From contig JAHDID010000022.1 of assembly GCA_020630975.1 (NCBI GenBank), positions 1-64,000 of the forward strand: a DNA stretch of 64,000 nt. The letters run 5' to 3'. Positions within the stretch are counted from its first letter, which is position 1, and each line of letters starts with the position of its first letter. Of this stretch, positions 33,330-42,131 are shown piece by piece. Source of the DNA: Verrucomicrobiota bacterium (GTDB taxonomy: Bacteria; Verrucomicrobiota; Verrucomicrobiia; Verrucomicrobiales; DEV007). The position numbers and the translations under genes were made by a program. The notes beneath the pieces are model-generated. The model was not told where the DNA came from, ran no database searches, and saw nothing but the letters and a program-made list of their open reading frames with translations.

Positions 33330-34691
33330 TTAATTCAAGACTGGATCGCCATATAGCGTGTGCCCGGTTGTCTCATTGATCTTCACATCAAAGAGTTCAC
33401 CCGCCATACGATCGGCGTCGCCTTCAAAGATCACGATGCGATTGGTGCGCGTGCGGCCCGAGAGTCTTTCCTTGTTATTCTTACTCGGCCCCTCGCAGAG
33501 GATCTCCTGTGTGGTGCCGACCATGGCCTCGTTTTTGCGGATCACAATAGAATTTACCAGTTCCAGAAGATCCTGATTTCGCTCTTCCTTCACTCGCTCG
33601 GGGAGCTGCCCCTCCATCTCGGCGGCAGGTGTGTCCTTGCGCTTCGAGTAGCGGAAGACAAATGCCTGGTCGAACTGGACCTGCTCGACAGCCTTTTTGG
33701 TCTCCAGATAGTCCTCCTCGGTCTCCCCAGGGAAGCCGACGATGATATCCGTAGAGATGGCGATATCTGGGCGCACGGCTTTCATCTTCTCGCAGATATC
33801 GAGAAATTTCTGCGCTTTGTAAGGCCGGCGCATCGCCTTCAGGATACGATCCGAGCCCGACTGCATCGGGAAGTGGACATGATCGACCAGCTTCGGCAGG
33901 TAGCCAAATGCCTGGATCAAATCATCGCGATAGCCGATCGGGTGCGGCGAGGTAAAGCGGATTCGCTTGATCCCATCGATCTCATGCACCGCCTCCAGCA
34001 GCTGGGTGAAGGGACTCTTACCATCGACTCTAGGAAATTCTTTGATGCCGTACTGGTTTACGATCTGGCCCAGCAGCGTCACCTCGCGCACGCCCTGGTC
34101 GGCCAGGCGCTTGCACTCATCGACGATGTCTGGGATCGGGCGCCCCCTCTCTGGACCTCGTGTGTAGGGCACGATGCAGAAGGAGCACTTCATATTGCAC
34201 CCCTGCATGATGCTGACAAACTCGCTGATACCATGCTCCTTGTCCATATGGTCGCGGATGGTATTCTGCGAATCGACCTCCTCATCGATATCGACGATCG
34301 GCAGGCGCAGATCGTCCATACGCGCCTGATCTTTTTGCTCCATCAGCTCCACACAGTGATCGACCACCTTGTGGTATTTCTGCGTACCAGCGACGAGATC
34401 GACATTGGGCAGTAACTTGGTCAGCTCATCGCCACGGCTCTGTGCCATGCAGCCGAGAAAGCCATGCACCATGCGCGGGTTCTTCTTTTTGTGCTTACTC
34501 ATCTGGCCCATCATGCCGAGAGCTTTCTGCTCGGCCTGATCGCGCACGGAGCAGGTGTTTACCAGCAGAACGTCGGCCTCGGCCGCTTCTTTCGTGACGG
34601 TGAAGCCACGCTCGATGAACATCTGAGCAACCTGCTCAGAATCACGCTCGTTCATCTGTCATCCGTAGGTTTTGAGATATACCTTGGGCAT
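33330..34691 (-). CDS. miaB: MiaB tRNA methylthiotransferase with in-frame UGA, candidate selenoprotein
   Basis: Radical-SAM enzyme that converts i6A37 to ms2i6A37 in tRNAs reading UNN codons. From the ATG at 34691 the frame reads MPKVYLKTYG, then TGA (34661-34659), then QMNERDSEQVAQM and an uninterrupted body to 33330: 453 codons in all. In MiaB the TGA position is the first auxiliary-cluster Cys of TYGCQMN. The other two cluster Cys are present as C47 (NTCSVR) and C81 (LGCMAQ), and the radical-SAM triad is C165, C169 and C172 (GCNMKCSFC). Spacing matches E. coli Cys10/46/80 shifted by one. A TRAM-like domain closes the protein. Without read-through, initiation at ATG 34655 would give 441 aa lacking the first cluster ligand. 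A fresh nonsense mutation or a base-call error is the main alternative. Confidence 0.9.
34622..34640 (-). promoter_or_regulatory. SECIS-like hairpin downstream of the miaB UGA
   Basis: On the coding strand TCTGAGCA, loop GGT, TGCTCAGA: a perfect 8-bp stem with a 3-nt loop that starts 18 nt after the UGA, placing the loop Gs at +27 and +28. Bacterial SECIS elements are described as a short hairpin with a small apical loop having G in its first two positions, about 16-37 nt from the UGA. All of these conditions are met. Confidence 0.6.
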
Positions 34692-34777
34692 CGTTCTAAA
34701 ATGGTCGTAAAAAGGGGCTGAACTTACGCAGAATATTCGATGGAAACAACCCTAGGGCTGCGTATTTTCAAAGCGCT

Positions 34778-35404
34778 ATGTCCGACGAGCCAAAAGAAGA
34801 CGAAACACCAGAGGTAGAGGAGCAGACTGCTCCCACTGCCGAGAAGCCTGAGCAGAGTGCTCCCGATCCAGCCGATCCTCTAGGCATCAAGAAGACTATG
34901 ACCAGCATCGGGCTGCTCATCATCGTCGGCGGTGTGCTGGTGGGTATCTCGGTCGTTGGCCCCGGTTTCAGTGAAATGCTCGGCGACACCGTCAATGAAC
35001 TCGTCGGCAATGACATCAGCAAAGAAGAAAAAGACGAAGAAGACTCCGCTGAAGACACAGATGAGCCCGCACCGACAGATGAGCCCGAGCCCACTGCCGA
35101 AAAACCAGCACCCACAAAAGCCGCAGCGCCAGAAACAACCGCAGCCGCCCCAGCCCTAGCGCCGAAGAAAGTAACCGACCCCGTGATAGCCAATGCTCGG
35201 CCCCAGCTCGAGCGCGAGATGGATAGTGCCAAAATACTCCACGTGGCCATATCTTCGGATAAAAACACCATGCTAGTCGCCTACCTCCCAAAGGGTGAGT
35301 CAAAGCGACAGGAAGTGATCCTGAAAAAAGACGAGTGGAACTGCTATGTATCGGCTGAAGACGGCCCATTCGAGCCTCCGATCAAAATCTTTCCACCCGA
35401 GTAG
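34778..35404 (+). CDS. Acidic single-span membrane protein of unknown function
   Basis: 208 aa. A Glu/Pro/Ala-rich N-terminus (about 35 residues) precedes one membrane segment (MTSIGLLIIVGGVLVGISVVG, residues 41-61). A low-complexity Asp/Glu/Pro/Thr/Ala linker runs to about residue 130. The C-terminal 70 residues (VIANARPQLEREMDSAKILHVAISSDKNTMLVAYLP) look folded. No family is recognised. It is divergent from miaB and followed by sufE 30 bp downstream. Confidence 0.6.
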   Translation: MSDEPKEDETPEVEEQTAPTAEKPEQSAPDPADPLGIKKTMTSIGLLIIVGGVLVGISVVGPGFSEMLGDTVNELVGNDISKEEKDEEDSAEDTDEPAPTDEPEPTAEKPAPTKAAAPETTAAAPALAPKKVTDPVIANARPQLEREMDSAKILHVAISSDKNTMLVAYLPKGESKRQEVILKKDEWNCYVSAEDGPFEPPIKIFPPE

Positions 35405-35434
35405 AAATCATACTTTAATAAAGAGTCCCGCCAT

Positions 35435-35857
35435 ATGAGCGCACCTATAGCTGACTTTCCTGAGATCGTAGAGACCTTCGACCTGCTGGGCGATTGGGAG
35501 GAGCGATACCGCTACCTGATCGGCCTCGGTCGCAAACTCGACCTCCTGTCTGCCGACGAAAAATGCGAGACCAACCTCGTCCGCGGCTGCCAGTCCCAGG
35601 TCTGGCTGATCCCCGAGATCGACGCCGACGGTAAATTTCGCTTCCGCGGCGAGAGCGATGCCTCGATCGTCAGCGGTCTGATCGTGGTGATCCTCGCTCT
35701 ACACTGGGACAAGACGGCCAAAGAAATCCTCGAGATCGATGCCCAGAAAGAGCTCGAGCAGCTCCAGCTAGACAGCCATCTCACCGCCAGTCGTCGCAAT
35801 GGTCTCTATGCCATGGCTCAAAAGATCCAATCCTGGGCCCAAGAGGCTGCCGCCTAG
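35435..35857 (+). CDS. sufE: SufE sulfur-acceptor protein
   Basis: 140 aa. SufE accepts persulfide sulfur from the cysteine desulfurase SufS and passes it to the SufBCD scaffold for iron-sulfur cluster assembly. The acceptor Cys is C52 in LVRGCQSQVWL, the family signature. Other recognised parts are FDLLGDWEERYRYLIGLGRKL at the start and SRRNGLYAMAQKI near the end. No sufS or sufBCD lies in the window. It is followed 23 bp later by a PhyH-family gene in the same direction. Confidence 0.93.
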   Translation: MSAPIADFPEIVETFDLLGDWEERYRYLIGLGRKLDLLSADEKCETNLVRGCQSQVWLIPEIDADGKFRFRGESDASIVSGLIVVILALHWDKTAKEILEIDAQKELEQLQLDSHLTASRRNGLYAMAQKIQSWAQEAAA

Positions 35858-35880
35858 CCAAGTAACGGACCTCGCTGCTG

Positions 35881-36552
35881 ATGGCTGGGGCAGACACCTC
35901 TCTCGCTGCCGATGGATATGAGATCCATCGGCAAGTCTTGCCCTATGACCTCGTCCAGGAGCTGCGAGCAGAGGCCGACCGAGTCGCCGCTGCAGTCGGC
36001 AGCGCCTGCGTGCGACACCTGCGCAGCCAGTCTTCCATTTTTCAGGCATTGGCTCTGTGCGACAGCTTTCTCGCACTCATCCCCGACGGATCTCGCCCCG
36101 TCCGCAGCATCCTTTTCGACAAAACTCCTAGCGAAAACTGGCCAGTGCTATGGCATCAGGACCTAACCATAGCGGTGATAAAAGAGCACTCCATACCCGG
36201 CTACGGACCCTGGTCAAACAAAGCCGGCAGCCCCCATGTGCAGCCACCTCTCTCGCTCCTCGAAAATATGGCGACCATCCGCCTGCACCTCGATGACACC
36301 CCTGCCAGCAATGGCGCCCTCCAAATCATACCCGGCAGCCATAGGCATGGCAAAATAAGCGAATCAGCCCTCGAAACCTTCGACAAAAGCCAAGCGATCA
36401 CCTGCGAATGCAACGCAGGCGACGCTTTGATCATGTCCCCACTCATCCTACATTCTTCCCGTCGATCAGAGATCCCCCAACGCCGCAGAGTGATTCATTT
36501 CGAATATGCCCAAGAAGACGACCTTGCCTCTGAACTGGACTGGTTTGAGTAA
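35881..36552 (+). CDS. Phytanoyl-CoA dioxygenase (PhyH)-family protein
   Basis: 223 aa double-stranded beta-helix, Fe(II)/2-oxoglutarate-dependent oxygenase family. The iron ligands are visible as HQD in VLWHQDLTIAV (His and Asp) and the distal His in MSPLILHSSRRSEIPQRRRVIHFEY, where an Arg for 2-oxoglutarate also lies. The conserved NGALQIIPGSHRHG turn is present. Substrates of bacterial members vary widely and the neighbourhood (sufE, Fic pseudogene) does not suggest one. Confidence 0.88.
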   Translation: MAGADTSLAADGYEIHRQVLPYDLVQELRAEADRVAAAVGSACVRHLRSQSSIFQALALCDSFLALIPDGSRPVRSILFDKTPSENWPVLWHQDLTIAVIKEHSIPGYGPWSNKAGSPHVQPPLSLLENMATIRLHLDDTPASNGALQIIPGSHRHGKISESALETFDKSQAITCECNAGDALIMSPLILHSSRRSEIPQRRRVIHFEYAQEDDLASELDWFE

Positions 36553-36574
36553 ATAAAACTCTTAATATCGTAAG

Positions 36575-37616
36575 ATGGCTCTTAAACTAGATGAGATCGC
36601 CCGAATTATTGGTCGAAACCCTAGTGGAGTACCGATTCGGGATATCATCGCTGTCCTTTCGACACCCATGTCTCACCGAATGGTCCAGTCTCGCTTGTCG
36701 AGACTGGAGGAGATGGGGAGCATCCTATCTTTTGGGGAAAAGTCCGCCACTCGCTATTACCCTGTCATCCCTCCTGAACCTAAAGATGGAAAGAAGAAAG
36801 AGATCATTCTTTCTGCACTCGGTCGAGAGGTGAAAGAACTCATAAGCTCCCCAACCAACAGCAGAAAACCTGTCGGATACGACTCTGACTTTCTCGGCGA
36901 GTATGTCCCCAATCAAACGAAATACCTTCCTGAAGATTTGGTTCAGGAACTTCATGAAGTCGGCCAAGTCGAACTGATAGACCTACCAGCCGGCACCTAC
37001 GTCCGAAAAGTATTAGATCGCCTCCTGATCGATCTCGCTTGGAACTCCAGCCGCCTAGAGGGCAATATCTACTCTCTCCTGGAGACAGAGCGACTACTCG
37101 AGATCGGTAGAGGAACCCGTGGCCGAGAGTCTCGTGAGACCCAGATGATCATAAAGAGTTTCGCGCCTGGCAGCGAATATTCCCTTCATTCGCAAAAATC
37201 CGTGCCCTCTTTCGTTTATTGATGTCGACGCCGATGACTACCTCAGAGCGATCATCGGCGTCTATGAGCTAAATCGAATCGATTATCTGCGAGATGTCTA
37301 TGCCTGGGCATACAAAAGATCTGCCGCTAAGTACTCAGCCGTCGTCCAGTCGCTGGGCGAGCCCGATCCCTTTAGAATAAAGTATCGAGATCTCATCCGC
37401 GAATTCATCCAATACGTCGTTCTGACCCCTATGGACCGAGTCGAGGCTCCCAAATGGATCGCCTCCGAAGCCGCAAAACTCGATCTAGCAGATGATGAAC
37501 GTAAATTCGTCGAAGTGGTAGAAATCGAACTCATGAGCCTTCATGAAGGCAATTTCGCCCGCTATAGGATTCGCCCGAGCCAATTTGATCGTTGGAAGAA
37601 AGACTGGAAGAAGTAG
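36575..37616 (+). pseudogene. Fic-family gene inactivated by an internal deletion
   Basis: The first 647 bp encode a winged-helix-like N-terminus and the start of a Fic protein, including the inhibitory-helix signature SSRLEGN, up to ETQMII. The frame then shifts near 37155 and runs to a TGA at 37220. In a second frame the gene resumes with RVSRLAANIPFIRKNPCPLSFIDVDADDYLRAIIGVYELNR and continues to a natural end at 37616. Related proteins have HPFxDGNKR directly before VSRLAANIP, so the whole catalytic Fic core has been removed and the join is out of frame. The product cannot be an active AMP transferase. Confidence 0.82.
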
Positions 37617-37656
37617 AAGCGAAAGTTCTGACACTCTCTCTTTATCCAAAATTCGC

Positions 37657-38802
37657 TTAGGCTTGGTAGACCACCTCGCCGCCCTTCACCACAGCCACGA
37701 CTTCACACTCTCCATCAAGCAGCACCACATCGGCCAGCATGCCAGGCCGTAGAGCGCCACGATCGATCAGCCCTAGAGATTGCGCTTGGTTCCAGCTGGT
37801 CGTCTGGACGAGCTGCTCTAGGGGTAATCCCGTGACTCGGGCGACATGGGCCAAGCCATGGTGATACTGCAGCGCAGATCCGGCTAGCTGCCCACCTGGC
37901 AGACGAGCAGCGCCATCTTTTACGATGATAGTCGATCCCCCCTGCTGATACTCTCCATCACCTAAATGAGAGGCCGCTACCGAGTCGGTGATCAGCATCA
38001 GACGGTCGAGCGGTTTGGTCGCAAAGATCAGCTGCAACATATCCTCGCAGAGGTGAATGGTATCGCAGATCAACTCCAGACGGATATCTGCATCGAGCAG
38101 CCCCGCCCCTACCAGACCGATCTCGCGATGATGCAGAGGCGACATCTGATTGCAGAAATGAGTGAGATGCCGCAACCCCGCCGCCTTTGCTCGACGAAAA
38201 TCAGACATCGTAGCAGCACTATGAGCTGCCGAAGTGATCACCCCACTATCAGACATCGCTGAAAGGAAAGGTATAGCTCCCTCCATCTCCACAGCCAGTG
38301 AAACCAGCGATACAGGACAGACGGCGGCGATATCAAAGATCTCAGCCGTATCCGGCAAGCGCATATGCTCTAGGCTCTGCGCACCTGCCTGCTCAGGATT
38401 CAGATAGGGCCCCTCGATGTGCAGCCCTGGTGTGCGGGCAAACTTCTCATCCTCACGATAGGTAGCGGCAGCGTGCGCCATCTCCTGCAGATGCTCGGCA
38501 GATGTCGTCCAAGTAGTGGGCAGAAAAGTCGTGACCCCCTCGCGTAGCTTAGCCTCAGCGATATGCGCTACAGCCTCCGGCGTCGCATCTGCCAGATCTC
38601 GACCTGCCGCCCCATGGGTGTGGATATCGATAAACCCTGGGAGCGCATAGAGCGCGTCGTCGCCATCTATACAGGCAGTCGCACCCACCTGTGGCGCCAC
38701 CTCGGTGATCAGCCCTCGATCATCCCAAGCAATAGAAAAGCCGCTCTGCAGCGGCTCGCCAGGGCTGACCAGCTGGATACCTGTGATCGCTCCAGCTGGC
38801 AT
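37657..38802 (-). CDS. nagA: N-acetylglucosamine-6-phosphate deacetylase
   Basis: 381 aa amidohydrolase that removes acetate from GlcNAc-6-phosphate, feeding amino-sugar and cell-wall recycling. Metal-binding and substrate elements include GFIDIHTHGAAGRD, LHIEGPYLNPEQAGAQ (catalytic-site Glu), TSAAHSAATM, LRHLTHFCNQMSPLHHREIG and MLITDSVAASHLGDG with the catalytic Asp. No nagB or GlcNAc transporter adjoins. The TPR-protein gene starts upstream, 9 bp away, on the same strand, suggesting cotranscription. Confidence 0.93.
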   Translation of the reverse strand: MPAGAITGIQLVSPGEPLQSGFSIAWDDRGLITEVAPQVGATACIDGDDALYALPGFIDIHTHGAAGRDLADATPEAVAHIAEAKLREGVTTFLPTTWTTSAEHLQEMAHAAATYREDEKFARTPGLHIEGPYLNPEQAGAQSLEHMRLPDTAEIFDIAAVCPVSLVSLAVEMEGAIPFLSAMSDSGVITSAAHSAATMSDFRRAKAAGLRHLTHFCNQMSPLHHREIGLVGAGLLDADIRLELICDTIHLCEDMLQLIFATKPLDRLMLITDSVAASHLGDGEYQQGGSTIIVKDGAARLPGGQLAGSALQYHHGLAHVARVTGLPLEQLVQTTSWNQAQSLGLIDRGALRPGMLADVVLLDGECEVVAVVKGGEVVYQA

Positions 38803-38811
38803 TTTTCGAAA

Positions 38812-39777
38812 TTAGTTTTGAGGCGCTGCAGCTGCTTCCTCTGGCTCGGTAGCTCCAGCCTCTGCAGGCTGACCTTTTCCTTTGCCCTTACCCTTGTTGC
38901 CTTTCGACTTAGCTTTGGCTTTCCCCTTGCCTTTGCCTTCGCCTTTAGCTTTACCACCCTCTTTAAGTGCAGCTACCTCGGGCTCTTCCTCAGCCTCGGA
39001 TGCGGCAGGTGCCTCACTCTCAGCCGGAGTCTCGACTTCAGCTTCCACCGTCTCTGGCTCAGCCGGCTCTTCCTTTACGACAGGACGATCGATCTCGGCA
39101 GGAGTGCCGACTTTGAGCTGCGCAATACGCTCCTCGGCAGTGGATACAAATGGACTACCAGGGTGCAGCGTGTAGGACTCCTGATACAGTTGCTCAGCTT
39201 TATCAGCATTTCCCTGGGCCACCTCGATATCACCGAGACGGATCTTGGTGATCGGGCTGAGCTCCCCATCCTCTTGCAGAGCTAGCACCTGCTCATAGTA
39301 TTTCTTAGCCTCAGAAAAGCCCTTCTGCTTATGATAGACGTTGGCCAGCATGAAGTTAGCCTGTGCAGTGAGCGGGTGATCCGCATAGCCACTGATCATC
39401 GCCTCGAGAGTCTTAATCGCCTCATCATTGTTTTTCTGATTTAGCTGGATGTCGGCTTTTTTGATCAAAGCATTGCCAGCAGACACCGAGCCCGCGTGAC
39501 TAGCGATGACGCCATCGAGCTCGCTGATACTACCGCTAGTGGCTGCAGCTGAGTAGGCTCTGGCCGCTGCTAGGTGCTTCTGCTTGCCCAACTGGCTAAA
39601 CAGTAGATACCCAAATACACCGACCAAAACGACCAGCCCCACCAGGATGATGATCACTCGGTTTTTCTCGATCGCATCGATGATGCCCTCTGCCTGACTG
39701 TCCGATGCGGCATTGACTGCCTCGTTCATATCGGTGTTTTCAGGAATGTCGTCGTTGGATTGAGGCTTCTTCGCCAT
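38812..39777 (-). CDS. Membrane-anchored TPR protein with Lys/Gly/Ala-rich tail
   Basis: 321 aa. After an acidic N-terminus, a membrane segment (VIIILVGLVVLVGVFGYLLFSQLG, residues 40-63) precedes TPR-like repeats (IKTLEAMISGYADHPLTAQANFMLANVYHKQKGFSEAKKYYEQVL; GDIEVAQGNADKAEQLYQESYTLHPG), an arrangement like the YfgM ancillary chaperone. The last 90 residues are low complexity: first Glu/Pro/Ala, then Lys/Gly/Ala (GKGKGKAKAKSKGNKGKG), a strongly basic region that could bind acidic polymers. It ends 9 bp before nagA. The function is inferred only from architecture. Confidence 0.72.
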   Translation of the reverse strand: MAKKPQSNDDIPENTDMNEAVNAASDSQAEGIIDAIEKNRVIIILVGLVVLVGVFGYLLFSQLGKQKHLAAARAYSAAATSGSISELDGVIASHAGSVSAGNALIKKADIQLNQKNNDEAIKTLEAMISGYADHPLTAQANFMLANVYHKQKGFSEAKKYYEQVLALQEDGELSPITKIRLGDIEVAQGNADKAEQLYQESYTLHPGSPFVSTAEERIAQLKVGTPAEIDRPVVKEEPAEPETVEAEVETPAESEAPAASEAEEEPEVAALKEGGKAKGEGKGKGKAKAKSKGNKGKGKGKGQPAEAGATEPEEAAAAPQN

Positions 39778-39826
39778 GGTATAATCAGATCAGCAGATCA
39801 GTTCGTGTTTAGTCGATTGTGGAATG

Positions 39827-39869
39827 AAAAAACAGCCGCCCGAGCCACCATCAGTGGCGAGAGCGGCGG
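39827..39869 (-). terminator. Intrinsic terminator of cysK
   Basis: CCGCC/GGCGG outer pairs and GCCAC/GTGGC inner pairs form a GC-rich stem between 39836 and 39869, with an internal mismatch. On the minus strand a run of six T follows (A run at 39827-39832 on the plus strand). It begins 25 bp after the cysK stop. Confidence 0.8.
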
Positions 39870-39894
39870 AAAGTTAATCGGTTTTTTCGGTTTG

Positions 39895-40884
39895 TCAGCT
39901 ACCAACCTTCTCCCGGGCTGCATCAGCCAGTGGAGTGGAGAGGTAGCGCTCACCTGTGGAGCAGCCGATAGTGACGATAAGTTTGCCTTTGTTCTCGGCA
40001 CGCTTGGCGATCTCGATAGCCGCACAGACGTTGGCCCCAGTGGAAATACCTACGAGGATACCCTCCTCCTCTGCGATACGGCGAGCCATAGCGAAAGCGT
40101 CATCATTGCTCACTTTGACACATTCGGTGATCTGCGCATCGCCACCGTCGCTGTTGAGGTGCAAGTTATCAGGAACGAAACCTGCGCCGGTGCCCTGAAT
40201 TTTGTGTGGTCCAGGAGTCACATCCTCGCCCGCCAGAGTTTGGCTAATGACCGGAGAATCCTCTGGCTCAGCGGTAATGACCTGGATATCAGCATTCTTC
40301 TGCTTGAGCGTCTCCACGCAGCCAGTCGCAGTGCCGCCAGTGCCTACTGCAGATACGACGATGTCGACTTTGCCATCGGTGTCTGCCCAGATCTCTTCAG
40401 CAGTGGTGTTGCGGTGGACCTCTGGGTTAGCAGGATTGGAGAACTGCTGTGGGATGTAAGAGTTAGGCGTCTCGGCAGCGAGCTCTTCAGCCTTGGCGAT
40501 AGCGCCTTTCATGCCTTTGGCACCCTCAGTCAGGACAAGCTCTGCACCTAGCAGAGCAAGTAGCGTGCGACGCTCCTTACTCATAGTCTCTGGCATAGTC
40601 AGGACTAGGCGGTAGCCTTTGGCCGCACAGACAAAAGCGAGTGCGATACCAGTATTACCACTAGTCGGCTCGATGATCACAGTGTCTGCAGTGATCTGGC
40701 CCGATGCCTCGCCAGCCTCGATCATGGCGCGACCGATACGGTCTTTCACCGATCCGAGGGGATTGAAAAATTCGCACTTCAGCGCGATGTCGGCCTCTAG
40801 GCCTTCCGTCACTCGGTTGAGCCGCACTAGCGGTGTATTGCCGATGGTATCTAGGATCGAATCGTAAACTTTTCCGTGAGCCAT
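39895..40884 (-). CDS. cysK: Cysteine synthase A (O-acetylserine sulfhydrylase)
   Basis: 329 aa PLP enzyme that makes cysteine from O-acetylserine and sulfide. The PLP lysine is K47 in [21 protein letters not shown] (74-84) contacts the substrate carboxylate. The phosphate loop is GTGGTATG, and the C-terminal [13 protein letters not shown] is typical of CysK. It is transcribed alone and ends in a strong terminator. The serine acetyltransferase that supplies its substrate is encoded at 52157. Confidence 0.96.
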   Translation of the reverse strand: MAHGKVYDSILDTIGNTPLVRLNRVTEGLEADIALKCEFFNPLGSVKDRIGRAMIEAGEASGQITADTVIIEPTSGNTGIALAFVCAAKGYRLVLTMPETMSKERRTLLALLGAELVLTEGAKGMKGAIAKAEELAAETPNSYIPQQFSNPANPEVHRNTTAEEIWADTDGKVDIVVSAVGTGGTATGCVETLKQKNADIQVITAEPEDSPVISQTLAGEDVTPGPHKIQGTGAGFVPDNLHLNSDGGDAQITECVKVSNDDAFAMARRIAEEEGILVGISTGANVCAAIEIAKRAENKGKLIVTIGCSTGERYLSTPLADAAREKVGS

Positions 40885-41089
40885 AGTGAAATATTGGTGT
40901 GTAGAAACGGGGTTAGGTCGGCTACAGGCCCCTGCCTGTCAAGCGTTGGGGCAAGCACGGAGCCTCAGTTCGGCAAAAAAACCCACTTTGGGACTTGCGC
41001 ATTTGCATTTGGCCTCTAGCTCTATCGGAGAATTAGGGGCTGAGTCCCTAAACCACCGGCGACAACATTTTTTACCCGCACCAGTAACT

Positions 41090-41374
41090 ATGTCAGATCT
41101 GATCGAAGAAGACGAAGTAGAGAAGCTCCTCAGAAAAATCCCAGAGTGGGATCACGAGGGGAAAAAGATCACTCGTGTCCTAGAGTTCGATGAATTCATG
41201 GATGGCATCGACTTTGTCGACGGTGTCGCTGAGATCGCCGAGGAAGCTGGGCATCACCCAGACATCGATATCCGCTGGTGCACGGTCACTCTCAATCTGA
41301 CCACCCACGAGCAGGGCGGCCTGACTGAGGCAGACTTCGAGCTGGCCAAGCGCATCGACAATCTCGTCGACTAA
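41090..41374 (+). CDS. phhB: Pterin-4a-carbinolamine dehydratase
   Basis: 94 aa from the ATG at 41090, a normal length for the family; an open frame extends upstream but has no family similarity. It dehydrates the 4a-hydroxytetrahydropterin made by aromatic amino acid hydroxylases. The signature is EEAGHHPDIDIRWCTVTLNLTTHEQGGLTEADF, with paired His and the distal Trp, His and Asp. No aromatic hydroxylase is nearby, and stand-alone copies may have another role. The 205 bp between cysK and this start hold two short GC-rich hairpins but no gene. Confidence 0.9.
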   Translation: MSDLIEEDEVEKLLRKIPEWDHEGKKITRVLEFDEFMDGIDFVDGVAEIAEEAGHHPDIDIRWCTVTLNLTTHEQGGLTEADFELAKRIDNLVD

Positions 41375-41386
41375 CCAGCCTCCATC

Positions 41387-42085
41387 GTGTCGGCGTCCCC
41401 CCCTATCCCCCTCATCTTACTACCCGGCATGGCGGCCGATGGTCGCCTGTTCGCCGAGCAGAAAAAAGCTATCCCCCACCTATCGGTCCCTGACTGGATC
41501 GATCCCATCCCAGGCGAATCGCTCACCGAGTATGCCGCTCGGTTTGCCCAGCATATCGACCCAGGGGAACCATGCATTATCGGTGGTGCCTCACTAGGCG
41601 GTTTCATCGCTGTCGAGCTGGCTCGTCACCTCGATGCAGAGGCCTGCGTTTTGATCGGCAGCGCACCACACCCACGTCACCTCAGAGCGATCGTGCGCTG
41701 GCTCAGACACACCCCATGGGTGGTCGATCTCTTTCCAGTCTGGCTGTTTCAGTGGGACTGCCGCTGGACCCGGCGAGCTCACGGCCGCTGGATGCCAGCC
41801 TGCTACCGCAGCCTGATGGAGCAGGGCGCCGATACAGACCCGGCATTTTTCCGCTGGGCAGCCAAAGCTACCTCTGCCTGGCAAGCTCCCGAGCCACTCA
41901 GTGATGACACTCCCGTCTACCAGATCCATGGCAAGCGCGACTGGATCATCCCCCTCGGCGATCTCGAGCCAGATACCGTGGTCCCTCGAGGCGGTCACGC
42001 GCTGACTCTCTTCCACCCCGAGGCGGTCACCGACTTCCTCCTAGATGTGCTCGACAAGGTCACTACAGGGCGTGATGACAGTTGA
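41387..42085 (+). CDS. Alpha/beta hydrolase
   Basis: 232 aa, GTG start at 41387, 12 bp after the pterin dehydratase gene, so probably cotranscribed with it. The catalytic triad is visible: Ser69 in the nucleophile elbow IIGGASLGG, an Asp in YQIHGKRDWIIP and a His in RGGHALTLFHPE. The oxyanion-side LLPGMAADGRLF is near the N-terminus. Most similar in layout to small carboxylesterases/thioesterases; substrate unknown. Confidence 0.85.
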   Translation: MSASPPIPLILLPGMAADGRLFAEQKKAIPHLSVPDWIDPIPGESLTEYAARFAQHIDPGEPCIIGGASLGGFIAVELARHLDAEACVLIGSAPHPRHLRAIVRWLRHTPWVVDLFPVWLFQWDCRWTRRAHGRWMPACYRSLMEQGADTDPAFFRWAAKATSAWQAPEPLSDDTPVYQIHGKRDWIIPLGDLEPDTVVPRGGHALTLFHPEAVTDFLLDVLDKVTTGRDDS

Positions 42086-42131
42086 AAAAGGGCTTTCCTC
42101 ACGGGCATGACTTTGTGTAGCCTCTGGAGCT

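Noticed and set aside
33360-34415. 351-aa open frame antisense to miaB
   Set aside because: It is the complement of a strongly conserved gene; the codon structure on the other strand explains the open frame and the translation has no recognisable family.
34659-34661. Genome-wide reassignment of UGA as the reason for the miaB interruption
   Set aside because: lnt, hpt and other intact genes here end in TGA at their expected length, so UGA works as a stop.
34640-34700. Frameshift in miaB upstream of MNERDSE
   Set aside because: The conserved residues before and after the UGA are in one frame (KVYLKTYG then QMNERDSE); no shift is required.
39760-40551. 263-aa open frame antisense to cysK
   Set aside because: Shadow of cysK; no start context and no family similarity.
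40926-41051. Riboswitch between cysK and phhB
   Set aside because: Two short GC-rich hairpins exist but match no riboswitch consensus I know.
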